Assembly: GCF_036320965.1 (NCBI RefSeq)
Contig: NC_092228.1
Span: 11,631,262-11,695,261, forward strand
Direction: 5' to 3'
DNA length: 64,000 nt
DNA from: Panulirus ornatus
Taxonomy: Eukaryota > Arthropoda > Malacostraca > Decapoda > Palinuridae
This document shows positions 45,601 to 60,209 of this stretch, one piece after another. Numbering within the stretch: position 1 is the stretch's first letter; each line of letters starts with the position of its first letter. The position numbers were made by a program, and so were the translations under genes. The notes beneath the pieces were generated by a model. The model did no database searches. It was not told the origin of the DNA and saw nothing but the letters and a program-made list of their open reading frames with translations.

Positions 45601-47752
45601 AGAAAACGGTGATATTAGTCACTGCAAGTCGTATATAGGAATATGTTTCTTGCTCAATATAAACATGACCACAATAGACAACAGCAAGAATTATCACTAA
45701 AGGAAACATTCATATCTAGCAAGAACATAACTTGATTATCTGACATAGGATTGGGTATGTGTGTGTGTGCATGTACACATACATGCACACACACACATGC
45801 ATGCATGTAAACTCTTGATACATAGGAGTAAAGGATGAAACATACATACAAGGATAAGACACCAGGCAACACGAGTGCAAAACTCTCCCAGAAAAACATA
45901 AAATAGTAATCACACACCAAAAAGCTGCCTATCATAGAAAACTACAAAATGACATCAAAGAAAACGTCTTTCAACAATAGCACTAATAATTTACACAATA
46001 AAAATTGCCTTCAGTGGATAACGGGAAAGTTTGTCATTGCAGAAAAGTTATTTCTTGAAATGATTATAATATATAACATGTACAGTGTTGGTTGGTGGAT
46101 AATTTTGGCTTAAAAGCTAGAATTTTACGTTCTGTCACAATATGAATATTTTATATATCGTGATAAATTTAGTTTTACATTTCATATTCAATAATTTTTA
46201 ATAGATGAATTACACTATATCCCATGAGAAAACTTTTGGTTTTTCTTTAACCCACACGTTCTATTAGAAGATTTTGAGCCATAAATTGAGGGGAAAATGG
46301 GAAAATCCTCTAATTACTCTTAGTAGAAAACAACATTCGTCTATATAGTAATGATCAAACATTTGCGTGACATTTATATTTATATATATACACATCCCTT
46401 CCATCTCTATGAGGTTGTCGCTTCACTCGGTCCAAAAGGTGGAGCCGTAGGTCAAAAAGATCAATGATGTGTGTTCATCTTTAAAGAGAGACTGCATAAC
46501 AATTGATTGACACGTGCTTGGTATCTTCGTTGTGGTGGTTGCATCAGAGGCATGAAAGGTCTTGGAATATTGACAGTTTTGGGTCTGGGTAGTGCTGGGA
46601 GTGGCAGTGCACAATAATTTTACCCATCACTCATTCCTCCTCCAGTCATGCCAAAGGAAGTACATTCTCTGAGTTTCCTAGGAAGGAAATCGGCTGGCTT
46701 AAAGCTAGATTTTGAGGATCAGGTTGATGATCCTATATTACCTGATAATAATATTTCTTTGGACTGTACGGAGATATTTTTGTTTTAGCAATGAAAGTTG
46801 ACTAAGATGAAGTAAGAGGTTTACTGGTAGAAGTGGAGGCAGTGTTGCCAGCACCCACCTGACCTTGATAACACGTCACCTGACTAGTCTGGTTTTTCTG
46901 TTATTAACAAGTTACCTTTTATTACATTCATAATATTGAGAGACATAAAATATAATACAATAATCAGTCACAAATTATTGACTAGAATAAATAATACTAT
47001 ATGCGCATTGGCAACACTTTTTCGGCAAAGGGTTCAAATATCTTCGAAACCTCGACACAAGTAGTGAAAATAAAAGGGCAATATATATACTTATAAAGTA
47101 ATCCTTATATTGATATCCTTGAAACTGTAAGGTCATATAAAGCATAAAGAATGTGAATTTTGAGGACTGTAAAGGAAACTTTAAGCGTTATGGAATTTAT
47201 GAACCATAGTGTTGACAGCTCTATAACCCAAATAACCAACCAGTCAACCAACAGAGAATCCTTAAACTCTTGTGAAGCTGAAGGAGTTAAGAACTCCATT
47301 CCTGACAATTTTTTCTGTTTTTTATGTAATTCTATTCCTGAATATTTCATTGGTGTACATTTACTTCCAGGAGACGATTATTCCATGACCATTTTTTTCC
47401 TTCCCTCGCTGTTTCATTCGAAATTAATATTGGTTTAAAGGTTTCCTGAATTCTGCAACTTCATATTGCATTTTTCCATTCTAACACACATTATTAATGA
47501 ACTTACTATCTTGTACTCTTGCCTAGGGTCCAACAGCTCCTTTACCATCGGAAGTGTTACCCCTTCTTTTGCTTTTTTTTCTTCTAAATCAAACTGGACT
47601 TTACCTCCTGATCATTACTGAACCATTATGTAACCTTCTCTACAGCTATGTTTCATCCAGTCAAAAATACCCGGGTTTTTCACATCAAACACAGCACCTA
47701 TCTCTCCATTTTCATCCTGATTACAACCACACAAATTCGGATTCCCTATTTT
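42609..47752. other. Region between DUSP12 and ZNF318-like, no recognised gene
   Basis: Must contain the DUSP12 promoter and 5'UTR exon(s). Candidate minus-strand donors lie at 43820 (GTTAG/GTAAGA) and 44557 (TTGAG/GTAAGG). A 49-codon plus-strand ORF at 44613-44762, a 7 bp-stem hairpin at 44300-44317 and a 45 bp direct repeat at 45368 are present. Short ORFs near 45654-45935, 46423-46614 and 47105-47438 resemble nothing I know. Confidence 0.5.
45368..45457 (+). repeat. Two-copy tandem repeat, period 45 bp
   Basis: GGCTCAGTGGGAGTGTAGAT...CTATAC plus a T-run, at 45368-45412 and 45413-45457. They differ at GCATC/GCACC and near the end of the T-run. Confidence 0.95.
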
Positions 47753-47935
47753 GAGCCCTCAAAAACATATCCTCACTTGGCACCTCCTTTTAGAAAAAAT
47801 ACAAAAGGAGAGGGTTTCCAGCTGTCCTAATCCTGCCCCCCCTTTTTATAGCCTCAAAAGTTATGCAGGAAATAGATGAGTAGTATTTCACTCCCTTATC
47901 ACTCGGGAAGCATTGAAAATTTTATAAAAGCTTCA
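47753..47935 (-). mobile_element. Diverged SINE-A relic
   Basis: CATATCCTCACTTGGCACC, GGGTTTCCAGCTGTCC, and an end like TTATCACTCGGGAAG, in SINE-A order. Confidence 0.65.
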
Positions 47936-48045
47936 TCATTAGAAAGGATAACAGGATTTCAATGAGATGTAATCAGTCATGATAATGATTACATTAGCTC
48001 CTAATCAGTTTCTTGGAAAATTAAGAATCTTTACATTTAACACAG

Positions 48046-48051
48046 TTTAAT
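48046..48051 (-). terminator. Candidate ZNF318-like poly(A) signal (ATTAAA)
   Basis: The first AATAAA/ATTAAA-type hexamer on the minus strand after the stop at 48371, about 320 bp downstream. Confidence 0.4.
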
Positions 48052-48370
48052 ATGTACAATGGCTTCACAGGCACTAAAGTTTTCTGTAGCCTGTAGATAC
48101 AAAACCTGGGATATAATACAATATCAGTGACGTTTTTCAATAATATCCAAAATAGTATGGTCATCTGAAAGTCAATAAAAAATCACCAGGTAATATCTTT
48201 AAACAACTTTACAAATTTGCAATAAACAAATAACATTAGGGAACAGTGAACTAGAGGGATATCATACAAGTCTGAAGTTAAGGTTGATACCTGATCTATA
48301 CTCTGATCATATAAGAACTCAATTTGTTTACTACTTTCTAAATCTTACCATAAAGTCACACACATTTACC

Positions 48371-51300
48371 CTATAATGGTTCCCCTGAAGGTGAACTGGT
48401 TGAGGGGGATATTTCTTGGACCTGAGCTGTCACTGCAGATGATGCTGCAACTGCTACCCTTCTACTTCTGCGGATATGTACAGAAGACTTTATTTTGGTT
48501 AACTTCTCAGACATTCGATTCTTCCCCAATGCTGATCTAGTTTTTTTATGCACAGGTACTTTTGTTTCACGTTTGCCCTCAGTTCTCTCATACCTAACTG
48601 CCCGCTTAGATCTATTTGTTTTTTGTTCTCTAGTACTTTCTTCTTTCTCCTCTTTATCCTTCAATTCCAGAGTATCTGATATTTCAGTTATCCTGCAACT
48701 TTGGAACTTCAAATGTTCATATTCGTTACCTTCCATGTTCTCACTAACAACTTCATCCATAACTCTTTCCACTTCATTTGGAGCTGTATCCACAGCAGCC
48801 TTGTCTTTCTCTGTATCAAGCACAGCAGTTGTTGTAAATCTGTTTGCTGTGTGTGAAGCTATAGATTCTACTTTGGATTTCTCCTCTTGAGGCACTGCTG
48901 TCCTTATCCCTCTTCCTGTTTTTCTCTGAGTAGGTTTCTCAGCAAACATACTTCTTGTAGTTCTACAAGTTCTTCTCAAGCTAGAAAGTTCTGTTTCTTG
49001 GTGTCGGTTTTCCAATTCTTTACTATAATTCCCTTCACTGATATCTAATTCCAACTTTTTAGGAGACTGATTCATTTCTTCACCTGGTGTAGCTTGGGAT
49101 GCAGATAGTTCAGTTTTATGTTTCTCATCTGTAATAAGAGAAGCCTTCATTCCCCTTGTTGATCGTCGCCCTAAAAGTTGCTGTGTCTTTGACTCCTGCT
49201 GACCTATTATAGCTTTTGTAATTCTGCAGTTTCTTCTGAAAGGTGAATGTTCTTCCTTAGGATCCTCTGTTTCTAAAGATACTGGTCTTTCGCTGGATTC
49301 AGATGTTTGTTTTTGCAACCTAGTTTCAATACTGTCAGGCTCTTCCTCTTCATCATTTACTGTACCTAAAATTCTACTGGATGTAACTTCTTGAGGGGCA
49401 AGATCTTGTAAAAGTTCCTCTTCATGGATCACTGCTTTCCTGGGTTTTACAGTTCTTGGTGTTCTTCGCAATCCACTTTTTTCAATTCTGAGGTTCTCCT
49501 CTTCATGATCTGAGGTAGATTGGATAGGTGTGATAATTTCATGAGACAAGTGTTTCTCTTCAACATCAACTGCTGCCGAGAAGGCAGATTGGGTCACTTC
49601 ATGTGATGACTGTTTCCCTTTGACATCTGCTGTTGCAACATGGGTAGATCTGATGATGTCATGTGGTAACTGTTTCTCTTTAATATCTGTTGTTACACTG
49701 ATCATTTCATAAGATGACTGCTTCTCCTTGATATCTGTTGTTGTAGAGTGAGTTGATCTGATTATTCCAACTGATAACTGCTTCCCTTCCACATCTGTTC
49801 TTGCAGGGTTGGTCGATTTGATCAATTCATTTGATGGCTCTTTCCCTTTGACATCTGTTGTTGCTGAATGGGTAGCTTTAAAAGTTTCATGAGATGATTC
49901 TTTCCTTTCCATATCCTTTCTCTTCATATCTGACTGAGTAAGCATTCTTTCATCTACTTGCTCATCATTACCTTCTATATTCCACTTTTTCTCCATATTC
50001 TGATATTTCAGATGTTCTTGATTAATCAAATCATTATGTGAACCTACTTGACCAACAGATGAACTTTCTGCTGGAGTTGTAATTCTAGTCTTGCACTGTT
50101 CTAAATGTTCATCTTTGTGAAGGTCATTAGTGGGAAGAGAATTATCAATCTCTGATGTACATGGAATATCTTCTTTTGTAGTACTTTCACTTTTTACTGA
50201 CTTATTTACATTATTTTCTGTGACAACACTAAGACAAACTTCTCTAATTTTGACAATTTCTTGTGAATGCTTGGAACCAAGCTGGGCCAAATCAACATCA
50301 TCACAATTATGTTGTGATGAATTATCTTTTTTGATCATGTGACCTTTTAAGTCCTCAAAGTGTTTAGATGAATTCTCTGAACGATCATTTACCAAGTGAT
50401 CCTTAAAGTCAGCATTATATTTGGTCTGATTTACTTCTGCGGATATTCGCAATTTTACATCAGATTCTTCACTTGTATGAGGGAAGTGAACATTATTGTA
50501 CTGTTCGACATGTTTGTTATCCTCATTAGGATGCTTGTTACACATAGCACTCTCTACAATAGATGTAACCATGGGAGTTTCTTCTTTTGCATTTTTACTT
50601 TCATCTTTCATTGACTTGAAAAGAGTGTTCTCTACTTTAACATTAGGAAATACTTTGCCAGTTTCAAAAACTTCTGGATGATCTGAAATATGTTCAAGAT
50701 ACTCATTACCACCACATTTAGGTGGTAATGAGATTGCCTTTTCACATGTATGCATTTCTAAATTCCTGGTTTCCTGATCCTTAGTCAAGTGGCCCTTGAA
50801 GTCCTCAGAATGCCGAGTTTCACTTTTTATGCAATCACTTACTGAAGGGTCCTTGAAATTAGTATCACTCTCAGGCAAGTTCACTTTGGATGATATTTGC
50901 AATTTTAAATCAGGTCCCTCGGTGTTCTCTACTTTTTTATTAAACAATGACGGTTCTTTTATGGAAAGACAAGGAACATTGTCAAGATTGCAAGATGAAC
51001 TACAAGAATTCATTTCTAAAGTTAGTTGCTGAGAGACAATAGAATCATTTCCCTTTTCCTGTTTCATTTGAAGGGAGAGCTTTGCAAACTGTTCTTTACT
51101 ATCAAAACACAAACCAAGTTTACTATCAGTATTCAGAGGAGGCATTTTCTTATCAACCATATCATCTTTAAAGCTTTTTATACTTAATTTACTTTTTAAT
51201 TGTGAAGTCAATGGACTGCTTTTGGCAACTGGTATATTCTTAGGATAAGAAGAGTTGATGGCTACACATCTTGAACTTGGTTCTGTTCCTGGAGGTGGTG

Positions 51301-54300
51301 GTGTCGTTTCTTTCTCGGCATCTTCAGTTCCTGGAGGTGGTGGTGTTGCCTCTCTTTTTGTATGCTCATCGTCACTTTCATTGCCTTCACTTAGTTCCAT
51401 ACTTGCTTCACCCAGTTCAGCAGGTCCATCTTCTAATTCATTCACAATCAGATTTTCTGTACCAGGTGGAGGAGGTGTGCATTCTCTCTTTGTACGGCGC
51501 AGGGACCTCCAATCTGTAAAGTTAGTAGAAAGTGAAGGTGCTAGGGGTCTACTAGGTGTCTGTACAACTGGCCAATGCTGGTGTCCTATGCCTAAAGGTA
51601 ATGATGAACTTGTGATATCTGCTCCTGTAAGTGGGATAGGAATATCATCTAAACTGTTACTATCTGAACTAAATGCTTCTAAGCTGTGCTTTTTAATAAA
51701 AGGTTGAGCAACAATTCCCTTATGATCTGAACCACTGTGTACAGAGACATCTTCAGCTATTCCTGAAGGAGTAGGGATGCTAGAAACATCATGGACACAA
51801 TGTTCATCCTCTGTTCCTGGTGGTAAAGGTATATCAGAATTTCGATCACTCCCATTTGGAAATGCTAATACACCTAAATCTTCTTGGCTATTGCTGCCAA
51901 TGCTCCAAGCCCCTGAACTGAGTTCTTGAGAACTTGGTTTAAAGACTGGTATTATGTTTGCTGGCAAAACAACCGCATCATTATCGCGTCCCAGCAAATA
52001 ATTTGGGCATTCTTCTGTTCCTGGTGGGGGAGGAAGGTTGGTTTTACTTTGTATTAGAGAAACATCCCCTGTTCCAGGTGGTAAAGGTATTTCTGAATTC
52101 CTGATAACTCTAGTAGAAGTTTCATCCACTTCACTGACAGGTTCAATGCTAGGTTCTGAGGTGCCCGATGAACCACCTTTTGTTCTAAGTGGTAAGGATA
52201 ATTCTGAAATTTTTTGACTTTGGGTTTCATGTTCTGTTCCAGGTGGGAGAAGAATATCTAATGGTGGGGGAACATCAATGACTGGTTTTAAACCTGGCAA
52301 CTGGATACTCAAGAGATCAAGTGCATGCAGTGTAGCAGCAGCAGCACATTCTGAGGAGGCATCATTTTCTGTCTCCTGAATATCATACATTTTGGAATCA
52401 TCAGATTCACTCTTCTCATTATCAGAAATATTTGGTTCACTGCTGTGTTCCTCAAAACTGATGACTGAATCGCTAGGAGAGATATCCTTAGTATCACCAA
52501 ATACTGATGTAGTAATGTTTTCTGATATCTCCTCACTATCCTGCACTGATATAAATTCCTCTTGCACCACAATGTTTTTATCTTCACTTTCCTCCTTTGA
52601 AATTTCACTTTTTCGATTAACTGGTATCATCAATGAATCAAAATTTTTTCCTGATTTCACCTCGTCTTTACCCTCCTGATTAGGTAATGGAATGTCTATG
52701 ACTGTTTCAGCTTTGGCCTCTACCATAATTGGCTCATTTTTCTGTCCAGCTACCTCCTGTTTCTGAGTTAATGTTTTTAGCTGCTCTTTGCTCTTTGATA
52801 AACCTGGCCTTCTCTTCAAGAAAGGCATTTTTCCTATTAATGGAAGTTTTGTTGATGCACACTTCTTTTCTTCCTCTTTATCTTTAAAAGGCTCTTCTGT
52901 GGCTGAAAAAGCACTTTCATTTTCAATTATATTCAGATCAATTTTCCCTTTATCATGGTCACTGTGAATCTTTTCATTCTTTTGTAGTTCACCTTTCCTG
53001 GAAATCTCTTCATCTAACTTACTTTTTGGGGTAAATACGTCTTGTAAAGGAACCTGATTACCTTCAGGTCGTCGTTTAGAACTGTCTACATGTCGCTGAT
53101 TATCAGATTTCTTATCTCCTGTACGTGCTGGTCCCCGTGAAGCAACCCTAATGCTCCCACAAGCTCTGTTTTTCTCATCTCTACTTTCTGTTATAACCTT
53201 CTCATCTCTACTTTCCTTATCACACTTGTTTTTCTCTTGTTTTTCTTTAACCTGTCTCAGCAATTTTTCCTCTAATTCCTGAGTAGCATTCTTTTCTTTT
53301 AGATTCAACTGAGCTTCCAGGTACTTCCTTGCCTTTTCTACACTGAATTTTGCATATGCTGCAGTTTTAGCCTTTAGAAATGTTGACTCATACATGGGGT
53401 TCTTTGCTCGGTGTACCTGAAATCAAAAGTAATATACCAATTAAACATCACTGCAGTAGAGTCTAACCTCTGTTTACTAAAAGACCCTCCTTGTCAGTCT
53501 TTCTTCACTCACTCTCTCAATATGTCCAAACCAATTTAGCATACCCTGGCCACTCCCTTGAGAGAGTTTCTAAGGGGAACTGACATCAGAGATATAGACA
53601 GATAGTAATTAAGAGATGTATAATGAAGCATCTAATTAACAGTGAACTCATAAATGAAGGCCAGAACAGTTTTGCACATGGTAAAGAGATATACTGAATG
53701 AAAACGGATTCTCATGGGGTATGGAATCATGGAAACCCAAGATTTTGGAATTTATGCAAGAAATTTTCTCTTTCAGCAAGTAACAGAGCACACTAGGATA
53801 AGAGGGACTGATACAGCATCATACCTAGCCCTTATCTTCACTCACACTAGCAAAGATATTGAGATCATTATAATGCAACAAGTTGGAAGAAGTGATCTTG
53901 AAATGCTAAGGTTTAAATATGTAGTAAAATAGTGCAGTAATAGGGCAGACATGAGACAGAAAATAAAGAGGATATAACTGCGGAAATTACACAAACCTTA
54001 TATATTTCTATGATAGCGCAAGTTGGGAAATGGAATTCAGTAGCCAGAAACCACAGCATTGTGTTGAGAGGTTTTGTGAAATTTACAATGAAGGAGAAGA
54101 GGCATGGGTAACTCAAGCCTCAAATACAGAGGAACAACATTAAGAAAGAGCAAGGAATGTTTAATAAATGATGATATAAAGCAATCTGGAGACCAAATTG
54201 GAAGTGGAAGGATGGAGTGAAAAGATTTTGAGCGATCGGGGCCTGAACATACAGGAAAGTGAAAGGCATGCAAGGAATAGAGTGAATTAGAATGATGTGG

Positions 54301-57300
54301 TATACCAGGGTCAACGTGCTGTCAATGGATTGAACTAGGGCATGTGAAGCATCTGGGGTAAACCATGGAAAGTTTTGTGAGGCCTGGATGTGGAAAGGGA
54401 GCTGTGGTTTTGGTGCATTACACATGACAGCTAGAGACTGAGTGTGTACAAACATGTCCTTTTTGTCTTTTCCTAGTGCTACCTCATGAGGAATACTATT
54501 TCATGCGTGGCGGGGTTGCAACAGGAGTGGATGAAGGCAGCAAGTATGAATATGTACATTCGTATATATGTATATGTCTGTATAAGTTGAAATGTATAGG
54601 TATGTATATGTGCATGTGTGGGCATATATGCATATACAAGTGTAAGTGGATGGTTGGGCCATTCTTTCTTCTGTTTCCTTGCACTACCTCGCTAACATGG
54701 GAGACAGCAATTGAGTATCATAAACAAATATAAATATAAAGTGAAGGAGCTTCAAAATGTGCAGCAGCGAAGATACAGATGTCACCATAGCCAGCCAACA
54801 TTTGAAAGGCTTTATATAAAAGAGCACAGAATTATCACAGCAGGATACGAAAAGGGGAACAAAGACACTTTGAAAAAAATATTGTGGACAAGGCAGCTGA
54901 ATATCCAAAACTATTCCATACATTCATCATGAACCATTAATCAGTAAAAGAGTAGTTAATCTAGCTGTGGGATTATGAGGGAAAAAATGCAAAGAATGAT
55001 GTAAGGATATGTGATGCACTGAATAGCAAGTTCAAAAGTGTTTGTACAGTGGAAGACACTATAGCACAACACTAGTGAGATGTAATGGGGAGGTGGTTTT
55101 AGTAATTTTTGAGATATCTAAAAAAGACAGCGACAAAGCAAAATAATTAAATATAAATAAATCTAAAAAAGGTATAAACAGAATACTAAGGACTTGACCC
55201 ATGCAAGGCTCATGATCATGATGAAATTTCAACAAATGTGCTAAAGAGGTGTACAGAAATGCTTGACAGGCCACTTGAATTACTGCTCTAGATGTCACTA
55301 AAGAAAGACACAGTGCCATGGGAATGAACAAGGGCAAACATCATGTCTATATATATATATGTAAGAAAGAAGACCAGAAACATATGTTGAACTATGGACC
55401 GGTCTCACTAATGATGTGGTGTGTAAGGTTCTGGTAAAGATTTTTAGAATGCAAGGGGATCATTTTCAGCAAAGTATAAATTTTGTAAATGAGAGACAAT
55501 GTTTTATGGGACAGGAAGTCATGTGCAAGTAGGTGGTGTGAAGTGTTTTGACTGAGTACATAAAAGGGTAAGAAAGAGATGTGGAAAAAAGAAAGATATA
55601 GTTGAGAGAGGTGGAAAGGTGTGCTGAAATGGTTCTGACATAAGGAAGGAATGAGTCAGAAGTTAATAAAAAGGATATATGTCAGAAGTGGAGGGGACAA
55701 GAAGAGGGAGACTAATTGGAGATGGAATGATGGATAGACAAAGATTTTGAATGCTCAGGGCCTGAACAAGGATGGTGAAAGGCAGGCACAGGATAAAGCA
55801 AACTGGAATGATGTGGTATACAGGGGGCGACATGCTATCGATGAATTGAACCTGGGAATATGAAGCAGCCAGGGGAAACCATGGAAAGGTCTGTGAGGCC
55901 TGGTTGTGGAAAGGGAGTCTTGGTTTTGGTGCATTGCACATGACAGATATAGAATGAACATTAGTGAAAGTGCCCTTTCTCTACCTGTTCGTGGCACAAC
56001 TTCACTAATGCTGGAAACATCAAACATGAAAGAAAAGAAAAGAGATCATATTTTCAGATGAAGAAGCCAGGAAAATAATCTATGATCAGGTGCAATGGAA
56101 TCATTATGAGATAAGATGATGTAAATGAAGATTATGTCACGTCTAAATCAAAGTGGAATATGAGAATACAAAGTGAAAAAGTAAGAAACACTTATAGTCA
56201 CACAGAAATTTATGTTTCACTTTAATACTGAAGTCATGGGTAAAGTATGTGCATATACCTAATTCGCCCCATATACAGGAAAACAAAGTTAACAAACACA
56301 AAGACCGTTAGATCATCCACATTAAAAGGGTGCAATATGATATATCATTTTCATAGTCTTACAATCTGAAACCTAACCATCCCACAAACTTTACTTTATG
56401 CATAATACCTACCATATTCTTTCTTGCAGAAAATAACAACTAAGCCCTTTATCACCATCTTTTCATTAAACCTATATCACATATTCTTATGGACAGTTTT
56501 CTGTTACTATTGTATATCTGCAGCACTCAACACTAAGCTTAATCCTTAAATGTTTTTCTAAATATTCAGTTGAAACCTACTTTGTACTTGGATATGTGCA
56601 TCTTGGACTCTGGGTGTCTCACTGCTTCCCCTTTGTCTCTCATGAAAGTGTCACACAGGGAGCAGTAAAATGCTGGCAGTGAGTGCAGGAATTCCATTCC
56701 TGAAATATATTACAAGACTAATTTCTTAAAAGAAATGGTTAATGTAGTTAAACTAAATGTAAAGGATTAGTATCATGATAATATCTGGAGGCTACGGACT
56801 CGTTTCTCTACCTGACAAACATGCACTCTGCTGAGGATGAATGGCTGGGGTGACTTTAAGCTGAGTGCCTTATCCACAGTTCACAGCAACACTGAATAAT
56901 ACACTACAAAAGCTCTTACAGTAAAGTATATGAAGTATATTCCTAATCAAAACTGGTGCCAATATGAGTTCTGAAAGCAATTAGTTTATGGCATTTGTGC
57001 TGATGATTTTGGCATGGGAAGTGTCTCTGTTATATGTAATACATCATATGGCTGGAGTCTTGCTATATGGGAGTGCTGACCATTAAGAGGGTATGGGAAG
57101 GTGCAAACTGGCAGGGATTAAAAGTGATGTTGTATATGGATACGTAACACTATTCATATGACTTTATATGGCACAGACCTCTAAAGTTTGTAGTCAAACA
57201 CATGAACAATGAAGTGAAGCTGATTATGATGCATAAATGAATATGAAACAGTAAGCACTTACCCTGCAAAGGTATAGTCAGGAGTTGTGCATTTGCAGGT

Positions 57301-60165
57301 TTAGGTTCCTTTTCTTCTTTGGGGGCTTTGGCCAACCAGGTCTTGCGGTCATTCTGGAATCACAGTTAAATCATAAGCAAGCATATGACTAAAAAGTTTA
57401 CAAAAGTTTCTCTCATAATAGATAGAAGAAAATTATCAATTTCTTTAATATTGACTCAATAAATACAAAGCAACATATCACTAAAATCATATATTTTTTT
57501 AACCATTTATGACACAAAATTGCTTCTCCAACCTCAACAACATAGCATCAGGAAAAGACAAAGAATAGCCACATTTGCCCACATCCACTCTATGTCTATA
57601 GTGTTCAATGCTCAATGCATCAAAATCAGAACTTATCATCCACTGCCAAACCCCTAAAAACAATTCTATGGTTTACCTGCATTGCTTTTTAAGCCCTGGT
57701 TCAGTCCATCAACAGCATTTCCTCCCCTGTATACAACTTTAATCTATTTCATTCTATTCCATGCAAGCCCTCTCACCCTCCTGAATGTTCAGAACCCAAC
57801 AGCTTTAAGCCTCTTTCACTCCATCCTTCAATCTCCATAGGCTACCCCTCGCTCTTCCTCCCTCAACTTCCGAAGTAAATTTTCTTTGCACAGTCTCTCC
57901 ACATGTCCAAACCATTTCAGCACATCCTGATCAGCTCTCATACATACTAGGCATGCTAACACGACTCTCTCTTACACTCTCATCACTTACACATTCAGTA
58001 TACCTTATACCTGGCATTTGATTTGCATCACATCCACCCTTTTCCATTCTTCTGCATTCAGAGCCAAAGAGTCACATCTGTAAAGTATTGTCAGATCTGC
58101 TTAATCCTTTAACTATAACAACCTTTGCCCTGACAGATATTAACCTGTCCTACCCAATACCCCTCAATGCACCCAAGATCTTAGCCCCTCCTGCCAACCT
58201 ATGACTCACTTCCAGCCCTAATGATTCCCTCAGCTGCCAAGTCCAATTCCAGATGGGTGCATAGTCTGGACTTCGATAAATAGTCTGATACAAGATACAA
58301 GAATGAAAAACTCAAATGACACAGTATAAAAAAAGTTAAAGTAATTAAAGGAGTTATTAAGCAATATAAAGAGAAAATTATCAAAATTGTGTGCACAGTT
58401 CTCTTGCCTATCATGGTTTTGCTAAACACAGTTTTGAGTATACACACTTAGAGTAATGTATGCCATGTACCAACCATGGCATCAAGTTTTGAATATCTAT
58501 GGTTTTCCATGGCACTATCAAAATTTTAACCATGCACTAGGCAAATGCCATGTGGCTTCAGACTGCTTTCAACCCAACCTGGAAAAATACCATTTCTAGG
58601 GAGGACCATCATAACCAGGTAGTGTTATTAAAAAGAGCTTTGTCAGAGTTCAGAAGCATGTTATCATGGGTGACAACTACCATTGTAGTATTACCTTGTC
58701 TTGTATAAATTTCTTTGTACTTGTTTTTGAGGTATAACATATTCTAATCCTTAGGTGTTTATTATAGGATTTCAGGTATGTATCTCAAGAGTCACAGCCC
58801 CAAACCCCCCATTTCCCAAAGGTTCTATACACAGCCTACCAAAGGGTTTCACAGAAATGTAACACCTGTGGTTTGCAAGGGACTTCTGTATTCAGACATA
58901 AGAAGACATGCATGTTGGCAGACCTAAGATAAAATCTATAAACTACACAAGGGATCGTGTGGGATCAATGTGTGAGAGGGGTTTTAAAAGATGAATCTGC
59001 AGATTTATTTCATGATTATGTACGATGGAAGAGATATTGCACAACTCCACTCTATCTTGATGCAACAGGCATACATAACATACAATCAATATGAAAAATA
59101 ACATATTATTGATTTTTATTTCATAACAAAGTGGCTTTCCTCCTTTAGCATGGTAAGGTCAGGAAAAAGAATATTTACCTTATTTGCTAACATATATGAT
59201 GCACTATACATGACATGTAAAGAAAGGATGTTAGCAGATCTGGCACCACCTCACTTACACAGGAAACTGCTAACAAGTATAACCATTCCATATCATTGTG
59301 AGACCCACTTACAAACTTAAAAGGTGTGACTGTGTCTCCCAGTATTCACTCTGGGAACTGTCATCAAGAGGGAGGCCATAGCAAAAGTCTCCACTTACCC
59401 CTGTCATTACACGCCTCCCTCGCATTACTATTCCACGCACTCTTCCACCATTCCTCTGTCTATCTATCTGTCTATATCTCTGACACCTGTTCCAATTGGA
59501 ACTCCCTCAAAGGAGTGGCCGTGGCAACAGAGTCTCCTTAACTAAGGAACTCTACTACCACCTCTTCAAGCTTTAGTGCTTCACCCTTAACAGGTCACCG
59601 GCAGAGGGCAAGTCTGGTGCAGTGTCTTCAGAGGCTCCAACCTAACGTTCCTAATGACTACTTCTATCTAATGCTCTTACCAACTATTTTTTCCTAATGT
59701 TTCTACTTAATAATCCCGCCTTAATGCTTCTACCTACTATATTTCTATCTACTGCTCCAACCATTTTGCCAAAAGGCAGGGCTAGCACATAATGCTCACT
59801 GCAGGAAAATCTAGAGTTATGAAGAATGAGCTGCATGAGTTAGGTGTTGTCAAGTGTTACATATGACAAAGAGAGACTATGTTTGTGGACAGAATGCTGG
59901 TAGCCCATATGTTAGTGAGCCAGAAAAAAAAGACAGCTACCTGTGTCAGAGGAGTGCAACTTGATATTACTACAGTGCTGGCTCACTAAGCAGATGTCAC
60001 TAACCCTCCTGTTACCCAGATGGGTAGTACTAGTAATATATCTCCCTGGTCATTGGCTGCCTAACAACTACTATATATACATGCAGAACCTTCACTTCAC
60101 CTTGAAGAGATATATGCACAATCACAATCTTTCCAGTGGCAATTAATAATAATAATGATGATAAT

Positions 60166-60209
<44 letters not shown>

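Noticed and set aside
46423..46614. Minus-strand ORF of 63 codons near 46.5 kb
   Set aside because: Alternative frames look equally plausible or implausible, with no conserved motif; no evidence for a gene or a named transposon.
51255..51707. Plus-strand ORF rich in VPGGGGV
   Set aside because: It is the antisense reading of the PPPPGTE cluster in the ZNF318-like exon.
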